A DNA stretch of 64,000 bases from Rhizobiaceae bacterium (lineage in GTDB: Bacteria > Pseudomonadota > Alphaproteobacteria > Rhizobiales > Rhizobiaceae): NCBI GenBank assembly GCA_016742175.1, contig JACVCH010000008.1, positions 160,742 to 224,741 on the forward strand, in the 5' to 3' direction. This document shows, piece by piece, positions 34,850-43,537 of this stretch. Under the pieces are notes generated by a model. That model was not told the DNA's origin. It did no database searches and saw only the letters and a program-made list of their open reading frames with translations. Within the stretch, counting starts at the first letter, position 1, and every line of letters begins with the position of its first letter. Made by a program: the position numbers and the translations under genes.

Positions 34850-36172
34850 CTACTTTGTCGGTCTGCTGGCGGATGAGGCCGGACCGGTGATGAGCCGCGC
34901 GCCGCGATCGAAGGTGACGTAGGACCACAGCCACTGGGTAGCCACGATGAGCCGATTGCGCAGGCTGATCAGAAAGTAGATGTGGGCAATTCCCCACAGC
35001 CACCAGGCAAGGCGGCCTTTCAGCCGCAGCCGCCCATACTCGATGACCGCAGCGCGCCGGCCGATAGTGGCCAAGAGACCGCGGTCGCGATAGCGGAATG
35101 GTGGCGGAGGAGGACGCCCGCCCAAACGGGCCGCAATGACTTTTGCGATATGAGAGCCCTGTTGCTTTGCAACTGGCGCGATGCCGGGCAGCGTTCGACC
35201 GTCAGCATCTTCTACCAGCGCGACATCGCCAATAATGAACACGTCGCTGTCCTCGGACAAGGCCAGCTCCGAACCGACCGGCACCCGGCCGGCGCGGTCT
35301 GATGAAACACCGAGCCAGTCCGCCACAGGTGAAGCGGCGACCCCAGCCGCCCAGATGACGGTCGCGGCCGCCAATCGATCCTCTCCGATCATGACGCCCT
35401 CGGAATCGCATCGCGTGATGGGTCGGCCCGTCGCGACCTCGACCCCGAGTTTGCTGAGCGCTCGCCGAGCATGGTCGGACAGGCCTTCCGAGAAGCCGGG
35501 AAGCACGCGCGAGCCGGCCTCGACCAGCACGACGCGTGCCTGACGGGGATCGATGGCCCGAAAATCGGCCGCGAGTGCCTTGCGGGCCAGCTCGGCCAGC
35601 GTGCCGGCCATCTCGACGCCGGTCGGGCCGCCACCGACAACCACAAAGGTGAGCAGCCAGCGCCTCAAGTCCGGGTCTGTCGCCATTTCGGCTCTCTCGA
35701 AGGCGGTCAGTATGCGGCGGCGAATCTCGGTCGCGTCTTCGATGCTCTTCAGGCCTGGAGCATGAGGCGCCCATTCGTCATGCCCGAAATACGCGTGGCT
35801 CGCCCCCGTGGCGATCACCAGCAGATCGTAAGGGATCGCGCGCCCGTCCATCCAAACCCGCTTGTTGACGCGGTCCACTGCGGAAACCTGACCAAGCAGA
35901 ACGCGGACATTTCGCTGCCAGCGCACAAGACGGCGGATTGGCCAAGCGATGTCAGCCGGCGAAAGGCCGGCGGTGGCGACCTGGTAGAGAAGCGGTTGGA
36001 ACAGATGATGGTTGCGCCGGTCAATCAGCGTTATGTTCACCGGCGCTGGCGCCAGCTCAAGGGCAGCGGTCAGGCCGCCGAAGCCCGCGCCGACGATAAC
36101 AACTTGCGGACGTCCAGATGCCGCACTGGCTGTGCCGGCGACCGAAAGTTCGTGTGCGGTGTGCCTGTTCAT
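34850..36172 (-). CDS. ndh: Type II NADH:quinone oxidoreductase-like flavoprotein
   Basis: 440 aa. Two dinucleotide-binding folds: FAD at VVIVGAGFGGLTAALELA and NADH at FVVVGGGPTGVEMAGTLAE. NDH-2 landmarks: HHLFQPLLYQVATAGLSPADIAWPIR, the DVFIIGDVA FAD motif, PGIAPVAKQQGSHIA and a C-terminal amphipathic, Trp-rich membrane-association segment. Non-proton-pumping NADH entry to the quinone pool, useful when complex I is impaired, for example under NO. Downstream of a small gene it overlaps by 4 nt. Confidence 0.9.
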   Translation of the reverse strand: MNRHTAHELSVAGTASAASGRPQVVIVGAGFGGLTAALELAPAPVNITLIDRRNHHLFQPLLYQVATAGLSPADIAWPIRRLVRWQRNVRVLLGQVSAVDRVNKRVWMDGRAIPYDLLVIATGASHAYFGHDEWAPHAPGLKSIEDATEIRRRILTAFERAEMATDPDLRRWLLTFVVVGGGPTGVEMAGTLAELARKALAADFRAIDPRQARVVLVEAGSRVLPGFSEGLSDHARRALSKLGVEVATGRPITRCDSEGVMIGEDRLAAATVIWAAGVAASPVADWLGVSSDRAGRVPVGSELALSEDSDVFIIGDVALVEDADGRTLPGIAPVAKQQGSHIAKVIAARLGGRPPPPPFRYRDRGLLATIGRRAAVIEYGRLRLKGRLAWWLWGIAHIYFLISLRNRLIVATQWLWSYVTFDRGARLITGPASSASRPTK

Positions 36173-36573
36173 TGACCGCCCTCATGTTCGGCATCCAGCG
36201 TCGCGCCTCGCCAGAAGGCTATGGCGGCCGCGAACTCGCGTGCGTGGTAGGCCGCCGCATCCAAAACGTCCTCCCCTTCATCGAGCCGGCCAAGCCGGCG
36301 GGCGCAGTCGAAAAAGCCGGGCGCAGGGAGACCGCGCCCGGCCTTGCTGACGACGAGAGCGGCGATGAAAGGACGACCCTCATTCGCATCCTCCACCATG
36401 AGCGCCTCGAGCATCTCGGTGAGCTGATGAATGGTGTTTGGTGGCGACAAGCCCAGCGTTTGGGCGAGGTCACGATAGGTGATCGGCATCCCGCCTGTCG
36501 CGGTTCCGCAAAGCTTGGCTCGAACCTGTCGTTGCGGGTCGTTGAGCCGATTGTCGGTGCCGCTCACCGACAT
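36169..36573 (-). CDS. Small protein sharing a domain with the DUF6522-like protein
   Basis: 134 aa, soluble. ITYRDLAQTLGLSPPNTIHQLTEMLEALMVEDANEGRPFIAALVVSKAGRGLPAPGFFD resembles the C-terminal part of the protein at 29853 and has the look of a small helix-turn-helix followed by a compact alpha/beta unit. Overlaps the NDH-2-like gene by 4 nt, so the two are co-expressed. The start could lie further in. Function unknown. Confidence 0.7.
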   Translation of the reverse strand: MSVSGTDNRLNDPQRQVRAKLCGTATGGMPITYRDLAQTLGLSPPNTIHQLTEMLEALMVEDANEGRPFIAALVVSKAGRGLPAPGFFDCARRLGRLDEGEDVLDAAAYHAREFAAAIAFWRGATLDAEHEGGQ

Positions 36574-37218
36574 GTCAGCCGTCCCACGGGATCGAGGAGT
36601 TTCGAAGCGCGGCGCTGTCGAGGCGGTGTCTCGGCGAACCGGTTGTCGGCTCGATTACCGCGATCCACACAACAGCCGAGTGGCACGGTAATCGGGTGTT
36701 GGGCGGGAACATCTTTCTGACACTCCTCGCCGATGCCGACCACGGCGCCGCGGCGCCTCGCAGCGCCGGGGATTTCAATGTCGAGCCCAATAGGCCCCTG
36801 ATCGTCTGCGATGAGGTTCCCCAAGTTGCACCACAGACGTCCGAGAAGGCGAAAGGAGTGCGTGCGAAGCGATTGGTCCGGCCGCAGTAACGCCTCAGAG
36901 GCCAAAACGCTCGGGCCAGTCGGTCGGGCAAACCAACTACCGAGATTATCTGGCGGACCCGGAGTATCACGTCTGCCACTTTCCGGTTGAGGGGCGACGG
37001 GCGCTGCATGCAGGAGAAATAGTAATGTTCCGTCATCAACTTCAAGCGCCGTTTGTTCGGCTGCAATTTGTGACTCACCTCTGTTGCCAGCGGCGCACAC
37101 CACCCGTCTCGATGAATGCTCGATGATTTCGCCTCGGGCGTCCGGTTAAGGCAGGCACCAGCGCTGTCTGCGCAGCCGAAGACGAGCAGCGACTGGATCG
37201 AGACGATCGCGCTACCGC
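36574..37218. other. Intergenic stretch without a convincing gene
   Basis: About 645 nt between two leftward operons. Frames on both strands stay open for 180-215 codons, but none has family motifs or a plausible ribosome-binding site. It holds an 8-bp inverted repeat GATTACCG/CGGTAATC (36653 and 36686). It may be decayed insertion or phage sequence; I cannot support a call. Confidence 0.4.
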
Positions 37219-37995
37219 TCACGGCCCGCTGCCCGGCCAGTAATGGCTGTCGGGCAGCGGGCGCGGACCGAAGATCGCCTGACCGACCCGCACGATGGTC
37301 GCGCCTTTCTCGATTGCGATTTCGTAGTCACCGGACATGCCCATCGATAGGTCGTCGAGCGCAACGCCGTCCGGCGCATCACCGCGCAGCCGGTCACGCA
37401 GATCGCGCATCAGCCGGAAGCAGGCCCCCACGCGCGCCGCATCGGCGGAGAAAACCGCGAGCGTCATCAGCCCGCGGATTTTCAGCGCGGTGAAGGCGGG
37501 AAGTTCGCGCAGGAAGGCGGGGGCGTCCTCTGGCGAGAGGCCGTATTTGGAGGCCTCACCCGAGCTGTTGATCTGCACGAAGACGTCGAGCGCTCGGCCT
37601 TCGATCTGCAGGCGCCGGTCGAGCGCTTCGGCCACCTTCAGGCTGTCGAGCGCCTGGAACTCGGCGGCGAAGCGGGCGACGTATTTCGCCTTGTTGGTCT
37701 GCAGATGGCCGACTACGGACCAGGCGATGGGAAGATCGGCCATCGCCTCGGCCTTTTCGCGCGCCTCCTGCACCTTGTTTTCGCCGAACTCGGAGAGTCC
37801 CGCCGCATGCGCCATGCGGATGCGGGTCTCTTCCACCGTCTTTGAGACCGGCAGCAGACGCACCTCCGCCGGGTCGCGTCCGGCGCGCGCGCACGCAGCC
37901 GCGATCCGCGTTCGCACGGTGGCTACGTTGCGCGCGATGTCCTCGGCGCTGTGCGCCGTGGGGAAGTCGCCATAGCGGATCGCCGTCCCACTCAT
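37219..37995 (-). CDS. YggS-family PLP-binding protein
   Basis: 258 aa single-domain TIM-barrel, PLP homeostasis protein family. PLP-lysine context [77 protein letters not shown]. Binds PLP and buffers it in the cytosol. A 45-codon upstream extension is rejected since [11 protein letters not shown] gives the family length. Begins 4 nt downstream of the glutamine-amidotransferase gene. Confidence 0.94.
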   Translation of the reverse strand: MSGTAIRYGDFPTAHSAEDIARNVATVRTRIAAACARAGRDPAEVRLLPVSKTVEETRIRMAHAAGLSEFGENKVQEAREKAEAMADLPIAWSVVGHLQTNKAKYVARFAAEFQALDSLKVAEALDRRLQIEGRALDVFVQINSSGEASKYGLSPEDAPAFLRELPAFTALKIRGLMTLAVFSADAARVGACFRLMRDLRDRLRGDAPDGVALDDLSMGMSGDYEIAIEKGATIVRVGQAIFGPRPLPDSHYWPGSGP

Positions 37996-37999
37996 CGCC

Positions 38000-38701
38000 T
38001 CACGCCTCGAGCTTGCCGAGCCAGGCGGAGAGTACCGCCTGCGCCTTGCGCTCGAGTTCCGGGCCGTATGTCTGGGCCTCGCTGCGCAGGCGCGGGACGT
38101 CGATCCGCGCGGCGGCGAGTTCTGCCGCATGGCCGACGAGCCATTTCTCGAAGCCCTTCGCGGACGCCTCGGGGTGGAACTGGAAGCCGATCACGTTGTG
38201 CCCCATCGCGAAGGCCTGGTTCTCGCACAGATCGGTGGAAGCGAGCCGTTCGGCGCCGGCTGGAAGGTCAAACGTGTCGCCATGCCAGTGCAGCGTGACA
38301 GGCGCTTCCGCGAAGGGCGCGAGACAGGAGGAGCGTCCCGCCTCCGTCAGCGTGATGGGGGCGAAACCGATCTCCTTCGCGCCGCTCGGGCACACGCGCG
38401 CGCCGGCCGCGCGGGCGATGAGCTGCGCGCCGAGGCAGACGCCGAGCGTCGGCCGGTTGGCGGCTAGGCGCTGTCCGAGGATGCCGATCTCCTCGGCGAG
38501 GAAGGGATAGGCCTCGTCCTCATAGGCGCCGATCGGACCGCCGAGCACGATCAGGAGGTCTGTCTTGACCGGCTCCAGCGTCCAGAGCTCCTGCTCGCCG
38601 ATATCCCAGTAATGGACCTGATAACCGGCCGCGCGGAGCGCGGGCGCGAAAGCGCCGAGATCCTCGAAGCCGACATGACGGATGGCGACGGCGGATTTCA
38701 T
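38000..38701 (-). CDS. Class I glutamine amidotransferase-like protein
   Basis: 233 aa from MKSAVAIRHVGFEDLG. Catalytic triad of the class I GATase fold: Cys in LGVCLGAQLIA, His and Glu in FQFHPEAS. The glycine-rich VLGGPIGAYEDEAYPFL is typical of GMP-synthase-like stand-alone amidotransferases, some acting in gamma-glutamyl metabolism. The partner acceptor is unknown. Overlaps the redoxin gene by 4 nt. Confidence 0.88.
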   Translation of the reverse strand: MKSAVAIRHVGFEDLGAFAPALRAAGYQVHYWDIGEQELWTLEPVKTDLLIVLGGPIGAYEDEAYPFLAEEIGILGQRLAANRPTLGVCLGAQLIARAAGARVCPSGAKEIGFAPITLTEAGRSSCLAPFAEAPVTLHWHGDTFDLPAGAERLASTDLCENQAFAMGHNVIGFQFHPEASAKGFEKWLVGHAAELAAARIDVPRLRSEAQTYGPELERKAQAVLSAWLGKLEA

Positions 38702-39267
38702 GCGGGACGGTCTCCTTGCGGTGTCGCAATTGTGCAGCCGGCATCGTCGCAGGCCGGAGCACATGCATCGGCAGCGGGTTCGGCTGAGACGGTTCTGTCT
38801 TCGCGCTCAGCGATCAGCGCCATGATCTCCGCGCCCAGGCGCAGATCGGGCACATGTCCGAAATGCTGCGCGCGGCGCCGGCCCTGCCGGTCGATCAGCA
38901 CGAGGGTGGGCGTGCCCTGCAGGCCATAGGCGGCCATGGTGCGAGGCAGGCCGCGATCTTCGTCCGGTTCATCGACCGCGACGGGAAAGCCGATGCGGTA
39001 TTCGTGCAGGAAGGCTGCGAGCGGGACCGGGGTCTGGGCGTCGTGATGCTCGAACACGCTGTGCAGGCCGATCACCGCGACATCCTCTTCGCGAAAGGTC
39101 TCGCGCACGCGCTGCGCCTGCGGCAGGCCGTGGCTGACGCAGCCGGGGCAGAGCATCTGGAAGGCCTCGATCATTACGACGCGGCCGCGCAGCCGGTCGA
39201 GGCTGAGCGGCTCGGCGGCGTTCAGCCACCGAGCCGCCTGGATAGCCGGGGCGGGCTTGGGAACCAT
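38698..39267 (-). CDS. Redoxin/TlpA-like thioredoxin-fold protein
   Basis: 189 aa. Thioredoxin fold with active-site CPGC (EAFQMLCPGCVSHGLPQ), the cis-Pro region GLQGTPTLVLID, and a C-terminal tail with an extra cysteine pattern (CAPACDDAGC). No signal peptide, so it acts in the cytosol. It belongs to the AhpC/TSA-redoxin superfamily and probably reduces or oxidises a partner in the same operon. Overlaps the GATase gene by 4 nt. Confidence 0.87.
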   Translation of the reverse strand: MVPKPAPAIQAARWLNAAEPLSLDRLRGRVVMIEAFQMLCPGCVSHGLPQAQRVRETFREEDVAVIGLHSVFEHHDAQTPVPLAAFLHEYRIGFPVAVDEPDEDRGLPRTMAAYGLQGTPTLVLIDRQGRRRAQHFGHVPDLRLGAEIMALIAEREDRTVSAEPAADACAPACDDAGCTIATPQGDRPA

Positions 39268-39278
39268 GCGCCTGCTCG

Positions 39279-39515
39279 TTAGCGCAGCGCCGAGAGGTCG
39301 GCGCCGTGATTAATGTGCAGCGCTGCGCCGTCGATGACGAGGGCGGGAACGGATTTGACGCCGACGGCTTCAGCTTCATCGATCCGGCCCGGCATATCGC
39401 CGAGATGAACGATCTCCAGATCGACGCGGCCGCGGTCGATGATCTCGGTGATCCTGTTCTCGGCGGCGACGCAGACCGGGCAGCCGGCATGGTAGAAGAT
39501 GGCTTTCTGTGTCAT
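39279..39515 (-). CDS. Small thioredoxin/glutaredoxin-like protein
   Basis: 78 aa from MTQKAIFYHAGCPVC. Active-site CPVC near the N-terminus, VPALVIDGAALHINHG as the cis-Pro region. Compact thioredoxin fold of the small-redoxin type. A long N-terminal extension in the open frame lacks support. Between the MarR gene and the redoxin gene in one operon. Confidence 0.85.
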   Translation of the reverse strand: MTQKAIFYHAGCPVCVAAENRITEIIDRGRVDLEIVHLGDMPGRIDEAEAVGVKSVPALVIDGAALHINHGADLSALR

Positions 39516-39555
39516 GATCTTTAAGTCTCCTGTCTTTGTGGAGAGGCGGTTGACA

Positions 39556-40251
39556 TCAGGACGCCTCGCCCGTTGCCGCGGGCGGGGCGTCCGGTTGTCC
39601 GGCCGGCGCGTCGAGAAACCTCCCCCATAGGGCGTCGGCGTCGGCCTCGGTCTTGCCGACCGGTTCATGCTCGCCGCAATCGAGGCGCAGGCTGGCGTCC
39701 CCGAAAGCGGCGTTCACGAAGGCGCAATGATGGGGAGTGGCCGGATCGTCATGGACGTTCGGCTGGAAAAATCGGCAGGTCGCGCACATCCGCTGGACGG
39801 GAATCGCGCCCCGGACCTGCAGTTCGCGGATCATCTTGACGAGGGCCTTGAGGAACACGGCCCGCTCGTCCGCACCGAGCGTGTCGATGGCGCCGAGCAG
39901 CGCGTCGGGCCAGACCGCCGTCTCGGCGGCGGCGCGCTCGCCTTCCACGGTGGGGTAAAGGAGCGATGCGCGCGCGTCCTGCGGATCAGGATGTTTCGTC
40001 ACATGGCCTTTGCGGATTAGGGCCGCCGCGGCGTCGCTGGCCGTGGGCTGTGTGACGCCGAGTGCTTCAGCGAGCCCGGTGATGCGTGCTGGGCCGCGCT
40101 GTGTCAGATGCGCGAGAATCTGTGCCTGTGTCGGGGATAGTGCGGCGGCGTCGGCCTGCCGCCAGGTATGGGCGCGCAAGAACAGCCCGATCTTTGCAAG
40201 CCCGGTTGCGATGTGCATCTGCGCCATGGCCTCAACCCTATCCTCATACAT
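39556..40251 (-). CDS. MarR-family regulator with C-terminal cysteine module
   Basis: 231 aa. MarR winged helix (LSPTQAQILAHLTQRGPARITGLAEALGVTQPTASDAAAALIRKGHVTKHPDPQDARASLLYPTVEG) followed by an unusual tail with Cys/His residues: MCATCRFFQP, HHCAFVN, RLDCGEHE. Four cysteines in that spacing may bind Fe-S or zinc, giving a redox switch. First gene of the thiol-redox operon; a palindrome covers its start region. Confidence 0.87.
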   Translation of the reverse strand: MYEDRVEAMAQMHIATGLAKIGLFLRAHTWRQADAAALSPTQAQILAHLTQRGPARITGLAEALGVTQPTASDAAAALIRKGHVTKHPDPQDARASLLYPTVEGERAAAETAVWPDALLGAIDTLGADERAVFLKALVKMIRELQVRGAIPVQRMCATCRFFQPNVHDDPATPHHCAFVNAAFGDASLRLDCGEHEPVGKTEADADALWGRFLDAPAGQPDAPPAATGEAS

Positions 40252-40261
40252 AGGACTCCTA
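40251..40261. promoter_or_regulatory. MarR operator over the start region
   Basis: TAGGA-c-TCCTA, a perfect 11-bp palindrome, which overlaps the start codon and Shine-Dalgarno (AGGAG, reading the minus strand) of the MarR gene. Likely autoregulatory operator. Confidence 0.5.
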
Positions 40262-40789
40262 ATTATTCAACCCAGTCGGTAGCGCTTGCACGCGGAAGCA
40301 CTCATCGTCGCACAGAGAGCGCGAAGCAGCCGTTGCGGGTCGAAGAACGTAAACCAAGTTTGCCTAACGAAGATCGATGCGCTGGCGAACATCGGCATCG
40401 AACATGGCTCTCGCCCTCCAACTGCAGAAGACGACGATTAACCAATTTTGATATAGTAACGCCGCGGCCAGCGCCGGCGGTCATGGACCATGAATCGCAG
40501 TTCAAAAACTACGGGCTGCCCACGACTCTTGGCCCGGTTGAAGTCGAAAGCGGCGGTCTTTTCAGAAAGGACGGATGAGACAACCAGACCATAGCCGAAG
40601 GCGTCGACGACGACCGTCCTGCCTAGCGATAGCCCGCCTTGGGACGCCCACCCAAATGAGTCAGATGGATCGCCGCTGCGGCAGAGGCTAGCTACCATGT
40701 CGAAGTTCGAGGTGCTTGGAGCAGCTGAGCAAATTTTGACGTAGCGCAAAAAGCGCCGCGACCGCTGATGGTATCCGGGAAGAGCATCG
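40262..40789. other. Intergenic region upstream of nqr; contains an FNR/NnrR-type box
   Basis: 528 nt between the MarR gene and nqrA. A hybrid box TTGAC-gtag-CGCAA lies at 40736-40749, 41 nt before the nqrA start. The rest shows no gene with supported motifs; a long leftward open frame exists but looks like a shadow. Confidence 0.55.
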
Positions 40790-41911
40790 GTGGCGGACCG
40801 TTGTGATCGCTTGCCGCCGCCAGGTTCATACTCGAGGAGACCAGAGGCGGCCACGATAGGAACACATGTAGAAACACTGTCCGATGCGAGGCCGGTGGCG
40901 ACACGCGAAGTCGAAGTCACCGGCCGAAGCTTTGGGGGTATCAGGCCCAAACTCCAGGTCGTGCCGGGCGACACGGTCAGGCGGGGTGATGTACTCTTCG
41001 TTGATGCCAAGCGGCCCCGCATCGCATTCGTGTCGCCCTTTTCCGGAGTGGTCCGGTCGGTCGAGATCGGACGCCGTCGCCTGCTCGACCGCATCGTGAT
41101 CGATGCAGACGGCAATGCGGTCCGCAGTTTCGGACCATTGGCCTCCGATGCGCGATGTCGGGATCTCCGCGAGCTTATGCTTCAAAGCGGGCTGTGGACC
41201 CGCCTGCGCGTGCGTCCGTACGGCCGCATTCCCGATCCCGACGACGAGGTGTCGGCGATCTTCGTCACCGCTACGCGTGCCGATCCGCTCATGCCTGATC
41301 CGGCTTTAGCGATCGATCGGCAGCACCTCGCTTTCGCGAAGGGTCTCGCACTTCTGGCGATGCTGACGGACGGACCCGTTCACCTTTGCCACGAGACCGG
41401 CGTCGACGTGACGGCCTTCCGTTCCGATCGGGTTCGCACCAGCGCCTTCACCCTAGGCCGTCCAGGCGGCCTGCCCGGTTTTCACATTGCACGGTTTGCT
41501 GCTGTCAGCGAAGACCGGCCGGTGCTGCAGGTCGGTTATGCGGACGTCATCGATCTCGCCAAGCTCGCGCAGACCGGGCGACTGCCGGAAGTCACCGGGA
41601 GCGACGTCTTTTCGGGTCATGAGAAGGGTTCGGCCAGCGCATCCGCTCGCTTTGCGCGCTGGCTCAATGCGTCGACAGGCGGGGCGATCGTGCCGCGCGA
41701 GGCTTTGGATCGCGCCGTTCCGCCCGGCATTCTTGCCGTTCCGCTGATGCGCGCGCTCAGCATCGGCGACGTCGAAACGGTGCGCGCGCTGGGCGGGCTC
41801 GGCCTTGTCGAGGAGGACATGGCGGCGCTTACCCGCCTGTGCGCCAGTGGCGCCGATTACGGCATGCTCCTGCGTGCTGCGCTGGACACGCTTGAACGGG
41901 AGGCTCGCTGA
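40790..41911 (+). CDS. nqrA: Na+-translocating NADH:quinone reductase subunit A (shortened)
   Basis: 373 aa against about 447 in Vibrio. N-terminal barrel-like segment FGGIRPKLQVVPGDTVRRGDVLFVDAKRPRIAFVSPFSGVVRSV and LMLQSGLWTRLRVRPYGRIP, AIFVTATRADPL, and the C-terminal ADYGMLLRAALDTLEREAR match NqrA. About 60-70 residues of the central-to-C-terminal region are missing, apparently as an internal deletion. NqrA binds ubiquinone on the cytosolic face. GTG start at 40790 gives the family-like N-terminus. TGATG coupling to nqrB. Confidence 0.85.
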   Translation: MADRCDRLPPPGSYSRRPEAATIGTHVETLSDARPVATREVEVTGRSFGGIRPKLQVVPGDTVRRGDVLFVDAKRPRIAFVSPFSGVVRSVEIGRRRLLDRIVIDADGNAVRSFGPLASDARCRDLRELMLQSGLWTRLRVRPYGRIPDPDDEVSAIFVTATRADPLMPDPALAIDRQHLAFAKGLALLAMLTDGPVHLCHETGVDVTAFRSDRVRTSAFTLGRPGGLPGFHIARFAAVSEDRPVLQVGYADVIDLAKLAQTGRLPEVTGSDVFSGHEKGSASASARFARWLNASTGGAIVPREALDRAVPPGILAVPLMRALSIGDVETVRALGGLGLVEEDMAALTRLCASGADYGMLLRAALDTLEREAR

Positions 41912-42741
41912 TGGCGACGCTCACCGCCAGCGCAGCGATATCACGGGCCGCATCGTTGCCCGGCCTTGTCCAGACCCGTCCGGCGCTCCTGCTGCTCGTC
42001 GCGCTTGCGGCGCCCATGGTCGTCCTTTTCTTCGAGCGTGGAGGCCGGCTGGCCCTTGTCCTGGCAGTCGGCATCCTTGTCGCGGCGTTCTGGAGCGTGA
42101 TCTTCGCGTTCGCGCGCAAACGTGTCCTCGACGCGCATTTCCTCGTTGCGGGGGCCGTTTCCGCGGCGCTCCTGCCGGTCGATGTGCCACTCTGGCAACT
42201 GGCGATGTCGCTGAGTTTCGGAATGGTCGTCGGCGAACAGATTTTCGGGGGGCGCGGCTTTTCGTTCCTCAGCCCGGCTGTCGCCGCGCTCGCTTTCCAG
42301 TTCTTCTCCTTTCCTGCAACCTATGCACCGGCCGGGCCCGAGACCCTTGCTGCTCTCGTTCTTGTGCCAGGCATGCTCTTGCTTGTGGTGGCCGACCTCG
42401 TCTCGTGGCGCGTCCTTGTTGGATTCGCGGTCGGGTTCGGACTGTGGATGCTGCTGCATCAGTCTGGCTTGCCCGACGGCTCGATCTTCTCGGCAAGCCT
42501 CGCGCTTGGCCTGGTCTTCCTCGTCGCCGACCCGGCTCCGGGTCCGGCGACGAATTCCGGCCGCTACGTGCATGGCTTCTTGGCCGGGATGCTCGTCGTC
42601 GTCCTTGGTGCGGCGGCGGACGGGGCAGCGGCGGCGCGCACCGTCGTCTTTGCCGCCCTTCTCGCATCGATCTTCACCCCGCTTGCCGATCGCATCGCCG
42701 TTCTCGTCAACGTCAACCGAAGGAGACGCCGTCATGGCTGA
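41911..42741 (+). CDS. nqrB: Na+-translocating NADH:quinone reductase subunit B, short, without SGAT motif
   Basis: 276 aa against about 410 in Vibrio; about eight membrane helices. MVVGEQIFGGRGFSFLSPAVAALAFQFFSFPA and ATNSGRYVHGFLAGML, FAALLASIFTPLADRIAV match NqrB. Where Vibrio has VDGYSGATAL (the FMN-phosphothreonine site), this protein goes directly from FFSFPATYAPAGP to the next helix; no [S/T]GAT motif is present anywhere in it. It therefore probably lacks the covalent FMN that is central to Na+ coupling. Overlaps nqrC by 8 nt. Confidence 0.82.
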   Translation: MATLTASAAISRAASLPGLVQTRPALLLLVALAAPMVVLFFERGGRLALVLAVGILVAAFWSVIFAFARKRVLDAHFLVAGAVSAALLPVDVPLWQLAMSLSFGMVVGEQIFGGRGFSFLSPAVAALAFQFFSFPATYAPAGPETLAALVLVPGMLLLVVADLVSWRVLVGFAVGFGLWMLLHQSGLPDGSIFSASLALGLVFLVADPAPGPATNSGRYVHGFLAGMLVVVLGAAADGAAAARTVVFAALLASIFTPLADRIAVLVNVNRRRRRHG

Positions 42742-43537
42742 CTTCAATCCGGTGCGCCTGTGGCGCCGCTTCCTGGCCATGCCCAACGACACCAGCACCA
42801 AGACCTTTGCCGTGGCGTTCATGGTGGCGTCGGTCTCGGCGGTCGCCGTTGCGGTCACGGCGGTGACGCTGCGCCCGCTTCAGGCGGAGAACGTCGCTGC
42901 CGGCCAGGCCGAACGCATGCAGGAGATGCTGGCATCGGTACCGGGCCTTGCCGACCTCCTGGCCGATGCCGACGCTGATGCGATCGAGACGCGGCTGGTC
43001 GACCTCGACACCGGCGAATATGTCACAGGGGTGGACGCCGGCGCTCACGATGTCGACGCTGCAGCCAGCGACCAACAGGCCAGCACCGCCCTCCAGCCTG
43101 CCGACGATGTTGCGGGCATCGGCAATCGCCCAGACCGGATGCCGGTGCATCTCGTGATCGAGAACGGTGCCCCAGTGCTCGTCATAGTGCAGGGCTACGC
43201 GTCCGGCTACCAGTCGACCATTCGCGCCTATATCGCACTTGAGAGCGATCTGGAGACGATCGCCGCAATCTCGATCTACGACCAGGCGGAGACGCCCGGT
43301 CTGGGTACACGCATCGCCGAGCCGGACTGGCAGGAGCGCTGGGCCGGCAAGCGGGTCATCGATGAGGATGGCACGGTTCGCGTTTCGTTGGGCGAGGCCC
43401 CAACAGGCGATTTCGAGATCGACGGCGTCACCGGTGCCACCCGCTCGTCCATGGGCGTCGTGAATCTCGTCAACTTCTGGTTAGGAGACCACGGCTACGG
43501 ACCCTATCTGGCGCGATTGCGCGTCCAGATGCCATGA
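42734..43537 (+). CDS. nqrC: Na+-translocating NADH:quinone reductase subunit C
   Basis: 267 aa. One N-terminal transmembrane helix (about 24-46) and a periplasmic FMN-binding domain. The FMN-attachment motif is present as [15 protein letters not shown] followed by [12 protein letters not shown], as in the family. Other landmarks: [18 protein letters not shown]. Start ATG at 42734 overlaps nqrB by 8 nt; the stop overlaps nqrD by 4 nt. ApbE in the same operon would attach the FMN. Confidence 0.9.
   Translation: MADFNPVRLWRRFLAMPNDTSTKTFAVAFMVASVSAVAVAVTAVTLRPLQAENVAAGQAERMQEMLASVPGLADLLADADADAIETRLVDLDTGEYVTGVDAGAHDVDAAASDQQASTALQPADDVAGIGNRPDRMPVHLVIENGAPVLVIVQGYASGYQSTIRAYIALESDLETIAAISIYDQAETPGLGTRIAEPDWQERWAGKRVIDEDGTVRVSLGEAPTGDFEIDGVTGATRSSMGVVNLVNFWLGDHGYGPYLARLRVQMP

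Noticed and set aside
36575-37222. A 215-codon leftward frame in the gap before yggS
   Set aside because: No motif, no plausible Shine-Dalgarno, and another frame over the same bases is equally open; kept as unexplained intergenic DNA.
40438-41115. A 225-codon leftward frame across the nqrA promoter
   Set aside because: Overlaps nqrA and the anaerobic box, has no family motif that I can name, and looks like a shadow frame.
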